A stretch of DNA of 17,275 nt from Prevotellaceae bacterium (GTDB taxonomy: Bacteria > Bacteroidota > Bacteroidia > Bacteroidales > UBA932): NCBI GenBank assembly GCA_031268055.1, contig JAIRXY010000022.1, forward strand, positions 1 to 17,275, in the 5' to 3' direction. Positions within the stretch are counted from its first letter, which is position 1. Each line of letters opens with the position of its first letter. This document shows, in pieces, positions 1-5,921 of this stretch. The notes below the pieces were generated by a model that did not search any database, was not told the origin of the DNA, and saw nothing but the letters and a program-made list of their open reading frames with translations. The position numbers and the translations under genes are program-made.

Positions 1-16
1 CCCCTACGGGGTTTTT
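1..16 (+). terminator. Rho-independent terminator, cut by the window edge
   Basis: The window opens with CCCC, a three-base TAC loop, GGGG and five T. This is a compact GC hairpin followed by a U-run. The left arm may extend beyond the edge. It probably ends a plus-strand gene to the left, since the T-run follows on the plus strand. Confidence 0.5.
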
Positions 17-55
17 CATGCATTTGCCATTCAAAATTTTCAAATTGAGGATTTC

Positions 56-83
56 ATTCAAAATTCAAAATTCAAAATTCAAA
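56..83. repeat. Heptamer tandem repeat ATTCAAA x4, upstream of araA
   Basis: Four exact head-to-tail units of the 7-mer ATTCAAA, followed by degenerate A/T-rich sequence. The same 7-mer recurs at 12220-12247 and, in reverse orientation, at 5681-5705. A one-base variant is at 13481-13507. I see no TAnnTTTG promoter element between this tract and araA. Confidence 0.85.
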
Positions 84-137
84 ATTTGAATTTCAAAATA
101 ATTGTTTTTTTTGTTAACCCATAAAACCTTTTTTACT

Positions 138-1649
138 ATGCAGAACTTCAGCTTTGACAATTTTGAAATCTGGTTTGTAACCGGCGCGCAGCTGCTCTAC
201 GGCGGCGACGCAGTGAAACACGTAGACGCCCATTCCGGCGAGATGGTAGCAGGCCTCAACAGCTCGGGCAACCTGCCCGTTAAGGTGGTGTATAAAGGAA
301 CGGTAAACTCGTCGGCGGAGGTTTCTGCCGCGCTGAGCGCCGCCAACGCCGATAGCAAATGCGCGGGCGTCATCACGTGGATGCACACCTTCTCTCCCGC
401 CAAAATGTGGATTCACGGCCTTAAGGACTACAAAAAGCCGCTGCTGCACCTGCATACGCAGTTCAACAAGGAAATCCCGTGGAGCGAAATCGACATGGAC
501 TTCATGAACCTCAACCAAAGCGCCCACGGCGACCGCGAGTTTGGCCACATCGTTTCGCGCATGCGCAAAAATCGCAAGGTGGTGGCAGGACACTGGCAAG
601 ACCCCAAGGTGCACGAGCGCATTGCGGTGTGGATGCGCGTGGCGGCAGCGTGGGCCGACGCGCAGGATATGCGCGTTATCCGCTTTGGCGACAACATGAA
701 CAACGTTGCCGTAACCGACGGCGACAAGGTAGACGCTGAAATCCGCCTGGGCTACCACGTGGACTACTTCCCTATTGGCGACCTCGCCGCCGAGGTGAAG
801 CAGGTAAGCGAAAAGCAGGTGGATGAGCTGGTTGCTACCTACGAAAGGGAGTACGACTTTGCCGATAGCGCAAAAAAAGGCGGGAAAGACCACGTGCAGG
901 TGCGCGAGGCGGCGCGCATAGAGGCGGCGCTACGCAAATTCCTGAAGGAAAAAGGGGCAAAGGCTTTCACCACCAACTTCGACGCGCTGCACGAAATCAA
1001 CCAGCTGCCGGGGCTGGCAGCGCAGCGCCTGATGGCCGAAGGCTACGGCTTTGGCGCAGAGGGCGACTGGAAAACCGCGGCGCTGCTGCGCACCATGAAG
1101 GTCATGGCGCACGGGCTTGCCGGCGGAACATCGTTTTTGGAAGATTACACCTACCACTTCAAGGGTAAGGGCGCTATCTTGCAGGCGCACATGCTCGAAA
1201 TCTGCCCAAGCATTGCAGGCGCGAGGCCGCGCATGGAGGTGCACCCGCTGGGCATTGGCGGTAAGGCCGACCCTGCCCGCTTGGTGTTCACCGCGCACGA
1301 GGGCGCCGGAGTTGCCGCCACGGTGGTAGATATGGGCAACCGTTTTCGCATGATTGTAAACTTGGTAGACGTTATCAAGCCCGAGGCGGCGCTGCCAAAG
1401 CTGCCCGTGGCGAGCGCTCTGTGGATTCCGCAGCCCAACCTTGAGGTAGGCGCCGCCGCATGGATTTACGCCGGTGGAACGCACCACACCGCGTTCAGCT
1501 TCCCGCTCACGCGCGAGTACATGGAAGACTACGCCGAAATTGCCGACATCGAAATGATAGCCATTGACAGCAGCACGACCATCTCCGAATTTAAAAAAGA
1601 GCTGCGCTTCAACGAGGTTTACTACATGCTAAACAAAGCGCTGCAATGA
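138..1649 (+). CDS. araA: L-arabinose isomerase
   Basis: Converts L-arabinose to L-ribulose, the first cytoplasmic step of bacterial arabinose catabolism; the family uses Mn2+. The protein is 503 residues, against about 500 for E. coli AraA. It starts at ATG 138 (MQNFSFDNFEIWFVTGAQLL), because the upstream TTG at 102 adds only a phenylalanine-rich leader from AT-rich spacer. Expected active-site residues are present: E308 in GAEGDWKTAALL, E335 in SFLEDYTYH, H351 in AHMLEICPS, and H449/H450 in GGTHHTAFSFP. The signature QFNKEIPW is at 108-115. The gene is GC-rich and in the same orientation as araB at 4020, but the two are separated by an AT-rich restriction-modification cassette. No araD or araR lies in the window. 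Identification is essentially certain from sequence motifs. Confidence 0.97.
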   Translation: MQNFSFDNFEIWFVTGAQLLYGGDAVKHVDAHSGEMVAGLNSSGNLPVKVVYKGTVNSSAEVSAALSAANADSKCAGVITWMHTFSPAKMWIHGLKDYKKPLLHLHTQFNKEIPWSEIDMDFMNLNQSAHGDREFGHIVSRMRKNRKVVAGHWQDPKVHERIAVWMRVAAAWADAQDMRVIRFGDNMNNVAVTDGDKVDAEIRLGYHVDYFPIGDLAAEVKQVSEKQVDELVATYEREYDFADSAKKGGKDHVQVREAARIEAALRKFLKEKGAKAFTTNFDALHEINQLPGLAAQRLMAEGYGFGAEGDWKTAALLRTMKVMAHGLAGGTSFLEDYTYHFKGKGAILQAHMLEICPSIAGARPRMEVHPLGIGGKADPARLVFTAHEGAGVAATVVDMGNRFRMIVNLVDVIKPEAALPKLPVASALWIPQPNLEVGAAAWIYAGGTHHTAFSFPLTREYMEDYAEIADIEMIAIDSSTTISEFKKELRFNEVYYMLNKALQ

Positions 1650-1743
1650 AAATTAGGAATTGCGAATTTTAGGAATGAACTCTTCGTTTTACCAAAATCA
1701 AGGAGTTTAGGAGTGTAAGTCCGTTCAAAATATTTTAGTCACC

Positions 1744-1774
1744 TTTTTATAATCATGAAAAAACATTACTTTTG
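1744..1774 (+). promoter_or_regulatory. Bacteroidota-type promoter of the restriction-modification cassette
   Basis: A perfect -7 box TACTTTTG (1767-1774, pattern TAnnTTTG) stands 19 bp after a TTTT at the -33 position (1744-1747). Transcription would start near 1780, just where the 22-bp leader repeats begin. An enterobacterial-looking TATAAT lies at 1748-1753 but has no matching -35. Confidence 0.6.
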
Positions 1775-1781
1775 TGTAAAA

Positions 1782-1847
1782 GGGCAATTCAACGCATGTA
1801 AGAGGGCAATTCAACGCATGTAAGAGGGTAATTCAACGCATATGAAA
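1782..1847 (+). repeat. Three tandem 22-bp repeats forming the leader of the restriction gene
   Basis: Units start at 1782, 1804 and 1826. The first two are identical: GGG, then CAATTCAACGC, then ATGTAAGA. The third has one substitution (GGGTAATT) and two inserted bases near its end, so it reads GCATATGAAA and supplies the real start codon at 1842. In units 1 and 2 the corresponding ATG (1796 and 1818) is followed at once by TAA. A purine run (AAAAGGG or AGAGGG) precedes each ATG by 11 nt, or by 13 nt in unit 3, as a weak Shine-Dalgarno would. Confidence 0.9.
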
Positions 1848-2915
1848 AAAGTAGCAGCAAAGCCGAGTTTGTTCGGTATAAAACACTCAAACAGAGATTT
1901 TGAGCAAAAAGATTCGTGGGGAAAGAATCAGTTTAACTCCTCTTTTCCTGCGGCGTTATCTTCTTTTATGTCATGGAAAAATATTGAAAACGTTTACCTC
2001 GTGCTGGACAAGAATAAAAATGTTAAGCATGAAAAAATCTCGACGAAGCTGCTATACGGTATTTCGCCCGACTCAAACGATTTATACTATTCATTTGAAA
2101 GCGTTTATACCCCCTATGAGCGCTTCGTAATAGGGGAGCTTCCAAGGGTTGATTTGGTTACGCAAAAATGCAGCGACGGTACAATTCTGAAAGGAATGGA
2201 GGTTAAGCTGACAGCATTGCCCGACAATTCAACCTGCGGGCTACCTGATCACCAATTCGGAACAGAAATCGTTACCAGACCTCCCACAATAGTATATCTT
2301 GCATGCAGCATCGCCTCCATTTTTCAAAAATCATATCTACCGTTACGCCAATATTTTGCTGTAAAATTTGATAAGTTGCGCGATTGGGCTAACCCTGAAA
2401 TTGTTTTGCCCCATATTCAAGATATGATAAAGACAATTGATGCTATCCTGAGCGACTATGCTTCCAAACAAGAACCAATAATTATGCAGCCAATTTGGAA
2501 AACCAACGGCAAATCCTCGCAGCTGGCCGAAAATTGCCTTGACGTATTTGTTTGGAGTAACTTTGCTTTCGTAGAGCTGATAGTAAAAGAGCTAAGAAAT
2601 CAGCCAATCGCCAAAATAACGCGGCAAGCAAGAACGCTTGTGTGGCTATTCAAAATGCTGTATGATTTTTCTAAAGCAGGGCAGTTTTATCCGAAGCAAA
2701 TCATAAACGATTATTTGTACAATACGTTAAACAACGAGGCATTTTCGGCGAGTGGGCTTCTAACTCATTTTTTTATGCAGTGCCCCGAGCTGACTCAACC
2801 GAGAATCAAAGCGGCTGAAATCAAAGAAATTATTTTGGGTGGAGGTCAAAACCTATTAAGCCCAGAGAAGCGATTTGACGCCATTATTTTTAACACACCA
2901 ATGCTATTTAAATGA
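1842..2915 (+). CDS. Type II restriction endonuclease, HindVP-like
   Basis: Probable site-specific DNA endonuclease of 357 residues. The N-terminal block (SLFGIKHSNRDF, then WGKNQFNSSFPAAL, residues 9-39) matches my memory of the HindVP family (Pfam RE_HindVP), whose known members pair with GRCGYC systems. A PD-(D/E)XK-type centre can be read: D104 in LPRVDLV followed by E120-V-K122 in GMEVKLTALPD. The start codon is ATG 1842 inside the third leader repeat. The gene is AT-rich compared with araA and araB, which suggests transfer. It ends one base before the start codon of the methyltransferase, so the two are probably translationally coupled. No controller (C) protein gene is visible. The family assignment is from memory; a restriction role is well supported by the adjacent methyltransferase. 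Confidence 0.82.
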   Translation: MKKVAAKPSLFGIKHSNRDFEQKDSWGKNQFNSSFPAALSSFMSWKNIENVYLVLDKNKNVKHEKISTKLLYGISPDSNDLYYSFESVYTPYERFVIGELPRVDLVTQKCSDGTILKGMEVKLTALPDNSTCGLPDHQFGTEIVTRPPTIVYLACSIASIFQKSYLPLRQYFAVKFDKLRDWANPEIVLPHIQDMIKTIDAILSDYASKQEPIIMQPIWKTNGKSSQLAENCLDVFVWSNFAFVELIVKELRNQPIAKITRQARTLVWLFKMLYDFSKAGQFYPKQIINDYLYNTLNNEAFSASGLLTHFFMQCPELTQPRIKAAEIKEIILGGGQNLLSPEKRFDAIIFNTPMLFK

Positions 2916-2916
2916 A

Positions 2917-3816
2917 ATGAGGGCAGTTGATTTATTTGCAGGTTGTGGCGGTCTTTCGTTAGGTTTTCAAAAAGCAGGCATTGAGGTTGTTGGCGCTTTT
3001 GAAAATTGGAAGCCTGCCATCAATATCTATCGCGCTGACTTTAGCCATCCTGTATTTGAAAAAGATTTATCGCAAGCTACCGACTATTCGCTATTTTCGC
3101 TACTGCTACCGGATATGATTATTGGAGGTCCTCCCTGCCAAGATTTTTCAAGCGCAGGCAAGCGCAACGAGGACAGCGGGCGCGGAGGTTTAACCGTGAC
3201 TTACGCCGAAATTGTAAGTAACGTGCGCCCCCAATGGTTTGTAATGGAAAACGTAGAGCGCATTTTGAAAACGCAAAAGCTTAAGCAAGCAAAAAAAATT
3301 TTCGCCGATGCCGGATACGGGCTATCAGAAGCGGTGTTAGACGCAAGCCACTGTGGAGCTCCACAAGCACGAAAAAGGTACATACTTATTGGTAAGTTAG
3401 GAGAAGTAAACCATTTCTTGGATTACTACCTAACTAAAAATCAAAGCCAAAGCCCAATGAGCGTTTACGATTATTTGGGCAATTCGTTAGGGATAGAGTA
3501 CTACTATAGGCATCCACGCAGCTATGCTCGTCGAGGAATTTTTAGCATTCATGAGCCAAGCCCAACGATTCGAGGAGTAAATAGGCCTATCCCCAAAGGA
3601 TATAAGCCACACAATGGTGATCCTGTCAATGATTTAAGTAAAATAAGACCATTAACGACAGAAGAACGTACTTACATACAAACATTTCCAAAAGATTTTA
3701 AATGGCTTGGCAACAAAACGGAATTGGAACAAATTATTGGAAATGCCGTGCCCGTAAATTTGGCAAAATTTGTCGGTAATTGTATCAAAGAATATATTAA
3801 CAACATTAATAAGTAA
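2917..3816 (+). CDS. DNA (cytosine-5-)-methyltransferase of the type II R-M system
   Basis: Methylates the partner endonuclease's site with S-adenosylmethionine, protecting host DNA. It is 299 residues from ATG 2917; an upstream TTG at 2875 would overlap the endonuclease gene and add 14 residues that match no motif. Canonical m5C motifs appear in order: motif I DLFAGCGGLSLGF (5-17), motif IV GGPPCQDFS (70-78) with catalytic C74, motif VI ENVERI (111-116), motif VIII QARKR (150-154), motif IX RPLTTEER (244-251) and motif X GNAVPVNLAKF (275-285). The target-recognition region, about residues 180-240, is short, which fits a single-specificity enzyme. The start follows the upstream stop codon by one base with no Shine-Dalgarno, so expression probably depends on coupling. 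Base composition matches the endonuclease, not the flanking ara genes. Confidence 0.96.
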   Translation: MRAVDLFAGCGGLSLGFQKAGIEVVGAFENWKPAINIYRADFSHPVFEKDLSQATDYSLFSLLLPDMIIGGPPCQDFSSAGKRNEDSGRGGLTVTYAEIVSNVRPQWFVMENVERILKTQKLKQAKKIFADAGYGLSEAVLDASHCGAPQARKRYILIGKLGEVNHFLDYYLTKNQSQSPMSVYDYLGNSLGIEYYYRHPRSYARRGIFSIHEPSPTIRGVNRPIPKGYKPHNGDPVNDLSKIRPLTTEERTYIQTFPKDFKWLGNKTELEQIIGNAVPVNLAKFVGNCIKEYINNINK

Positions 3817-4019
3817 GGACATATTGGCACAATTATGCTGAAAAATTTAATTCAAAATTAGCCTATGGCATTCTTTGTCACCTTGTGAGCAATTGTCAGA
3901 CCTCTTTTGCTCGGCATACGTAATTTGACGCTTTTGAGAATCTCGTTGATATAGCTGGCATTCATAAAGATTTATTTATAGCATTCTACGTTGAACTTTT
4001 TAATTAACTCTAACCTGTT
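3817..4019. other. Spacer between R-M cassette and araB
   Basis: A 203-bp AT-rich gap. I see no TAnnTTTG promoter and no clear terminator after the methyltransferase. A 35-codon minus-strand frame (3858-3965, beginning MNASYINEILKSVKLRMPSK) reads without a stop. It could be the end of a mobile gene or chance; I do not recognise it. No convincing direct repeat links this end to the left end of the cassette. Confidence 0.4.
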
Positions 4020-5696
4020 ATGAAATACGTTATTGGTCTGGATTACGGCACGGACTCGTGCCGCGCCATTGTGGTAGACGCCCTCACGGGAGAAGAAATG
4101 GCCACGGCGGTGCACTACTACGCGCGCTGGAAGGATGGAAAATACTGCGACCCCAAGAGCAACCGCTACCGCCAGCACCCGCTGGACTACGTGGAGGCAA
4201 TGGAGCAAACCATCAGGGAATCGCTGAAGAAGTGCGCGCCGGAGGTGGCAAAGAGCGTGGTAGGGATTTCGTTCGACACCACCGGAAGCACGCCTGCGCT
4301 GACCGACAAGAACGGAACGCCGCTGGCGCTGCTGCCCGAATTTGCCGAAAATCCCAACGCTATGTTTGTGCTGTGGAAAGACCACACGGCTGTTGCCGAA
4401 GCTTTGGAGATAACTGCGGCGGCAAAAAAATGGGCGGTAGACTACACCCTCTACGAAGGCGGCGTTTACTCCTCGGAGTGGGTGTGGGCAAAGGCGCTGC
4501 ACATACTCCGCGAGGATGCCAGCGTGCGCCGCGCCGCCTGCTCGTGGGTGGAGCACTGCGACTGGATTTCGGCGCTGCTCACGGGCAGCACGCAGCCGGA
4601 GGCAATGGCGCGCAGCCGCTGCGCCGCCGGGCACAAGGCCATGTGGAGCGAAAAGTGGGGCGGCTTGCCTTCGGAAAATTTTCTCCTCGCCGTAGACCCG
4701 CTGCTGGCCAAGTACAGGGAAAGGCTTTACACCGAAACGTACCCCAGCGGCCACAAAGCGGGCACAATAACCAAGGAGTGGGCCGACAAGCTGGGCTTGC
4801 CCGAAAATGTCGCCGTGGGCGTGGGGGCGTTTGACTGTCACATGGGCGCTGTGGGGGCGGCCATTGAGCCCTACACTTTTGTGCGTGTCATAGGCACTTC
4901 TACCTGCGACATTATGGTTGTGAAGCCGGAGGAGATGGGTAGCGAGCCCATCAGCGGAATATGCGGACAGGTGGACGGGTCGGTTATTCCGGGCATGGTT
5001 GGCTTGGAGGCAGGGCAGTCTTCCTTTGGCGATGTGTACGCATGGTTTAAGCGAATACTGTCGTTTCCCGTCGAAAATATTTTGGCAAAGACCAAGCTGG
5101 TGGATGAGGAAACGCGCCGCCAGCTGGTAGCGGAGGCCGCTGACGAAATCATTCCTGCGCTGACCAAAGAGGCCGAAAAGATTCCGATTGAGGAAAGCGC
5201 TATCGTTGCTACCGACTGGCTGAACGGCCGCCGCACTCCCTACGCCAACCAGCAGCTCACGGGCAGCATTACGGGGTTGAGCTTAGGCAGCGCCGCGCCG
5301 CTCATCTTCCGCGCGCTGGTTGAGGCTACCGCCTTTGGCTCAAAGGCCATTGTAGACCACTTTGTCGACGCGGGCATAAGGATTGACAGCGTGACGGGCA
5401 TTGGCGGCATTTCGCTCAAGTCGCCGTTTGTGATGCAAACGCTTGCCGACGTGCTGAACATGCCCATTCGGGTTTGCAAAACGGAGCAAGCCTGCGCGCT
5501 TGGCGCTGCCATGTTTGCAGCGGTGGCCGCCGGCGTTTACGCTAAGGTAGAAGATGCTCAGCAGGCAATGGCGCAAGGTTTTGCGTCGAGCTACACGCCC
5601 GACGGCAAGCGTCACGAGGCTTACGCAAGGCTGTACGCCAAATACCGCACCTTGGGAGAATTTAGCGAAAAGAGCTTGGGGAATTTTGAATTTTGA
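4020..5696 (+). CDS. araB: Ribulokinase (FGGY carbohydrate kinase)
   Basis: Phosphorylates L-ribulose with ATP to L-ribulose 5-phosphate, the step after AraA. It has 558 residues, against 566 in E. coli AraB. The N-terminal nucleotide-binding loop GLDYGTDSCRAIVVD (6-20) has the ribulokinase form G-x-D-[YF]-G-[ST]-D-S. Other family marks are GISFDTTGS (82-90), GVGAFDCHMGAVGA (about 267-280) and the C-terminal FGGY signature around GIGGISLKSPFVMQ (about 460-473). The D-S pair after the first glycines and the neighbouring araA favour ribulokinase over xylulokinase. The last residues NFEF and the stop codon are written by a TTTGAAT heptamer repeat that begins at 5681. A rho-independent terminator follows at 5766. 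Confidence 0.95.
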   Translation: MKYVIGLDYGTDSCRAIVVDALTGEEMATAVHYYARWKDGKYCDPKSNRYRQHPLDYVEAMEQTIRESLKKCAPEVAKSVVGISFDTTGSTPALTDKNGTPLALLPEFAENPNAMFVLWKDHTAVAEALEITAAAKKWAVDYTLYEGGVYSSEWVWAKALHILREDASVRRAACSWVEHCDWISALLTGSTQPEAMARSRCAAGHKAMWSEKWGGLPSENFLLAVDPLLAKYRERLYTETYPSGHKAGTITKEWADKLGLPENVAVGVGAFDCHMGAVGAAIEPYTFVRVIGTSTCDIMVVKPEEMGSEPISGICGQVDGSVIPGMVGLEAGQSSFGDVYAWFKRILSFPVENILAKTKLVDEETRRQLVAEAADEIIPALTKEAEKIPIEESAIVATDWLNGRRTPYANQQLTGSITGLSLGSAAPLIFRALVEATAFGSKAIVDHFVDAGIRIDSVTGIGGISLKSPFVMQTLADVLNMPIRVCKTEQACALGAAMFAAVAAGVYAKVEDAQQAMAQGFASSYTPDGKRHEAYARLYAKYRTLGEFSEKSLGNFEF

Positions 5697-5739
5697 ATTT
5701 TGAATCGAGCGAAGTGAGCTCACGAACTCCGAAAAAAAC
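5681..5739 (+). repeat. Composite intergenic repeat, copy A (heptamers plus palindromic head)
   Basis: About 3.5 units of GAATTTT (5681-5705) overlap the end of araB. They are followed by CGAGCGAAGTGAGCTCACGA, then ACTCCG and an A-run. The middle holds the palindrome GTGAGCTCAC (5714-5723). The reverse complement of the whole element matches copy B at 12190-12247, apart from a short difference in the palindromic part. Confidence 0.85.
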
Positions 5740-5765
5740 AAATCCAATGTGAGTAATTGGGAATG

Positions 5766-5797
5766 GGGCGATTGGAATCTTCCGATTGCCCTTTTTG
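5766..5797 (+). terminator. Rho-independent terminator of araB
   Basis: An 11-bp stem (GGGCGATTGGA against TCCGATTGCCC, two G-U pairs) encloses the loop ATCT and is followed by five T. It lies 70 bp after the araB stop codon. Confidence 0.8.
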
Positions 5798-5870
5798 TCT
5801 GAATCAGGATTTTCGGGATTTCGGGATTTTCAGGATTTCATCCCAATCAAAAAAAATCACAGCTCAGACG

Positions 5871-5901
5871 ATTAAAAAGGCACAAAAGGCGAGTGCCTTT
5901 T
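5871..5901 (-). terminator. Rho-independent terminator of the copper ATPase gene
   Basis: A perfect 9-bp inverted repeat, AAAAGGCAC and GTGCCTTTT, with a 9-base loop. On the minus strand it is followed by TTTTTAA. It lies 21 bp past the stop codon of the P-type ATPase gene. Because the arms begin or end in A/T runs it may also work on the plus strand. Confidence 0.75.
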
Positions 5902-5921
5902 GAATTGCTTGCGTGGCGCCT

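Noticed and set aside
114..893. 259-codon minus-strand open frame over araA
   Set aside because: Antisense shadow of a GC-rich gene; AraA's catalytic residues lie in the plus frame and the reverse reading shows no known domain.
1748..1753. TATAAT as a sigma-70 type -10 box of the restriction gene
   Set aside because: No -35 box at the correct distance, and a full Bacteroidota-type promoter overlaps it with better spacing.
1782..1847. The three 22-bp repeats as a small CRISPR array
   Set aside because: The units are directly adjacent with no spacers, and no cas genes are present.
3858..3965. 35-codon minus-strand frame (MNASYINEILKSVKLRMPSK...) at the right edge of the R-M island
   Set aside because: Short, unrecognised and without promoter; not reported as a gene although a relic of a mobile element cannot be excluded.
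3972..4841. 289-codon minus-strand open frame over araB
   Set aside because: Antisense shadow of the ribulokinase gene; rich in Arg/His/Ala as expected from reversed GC-rich codons.
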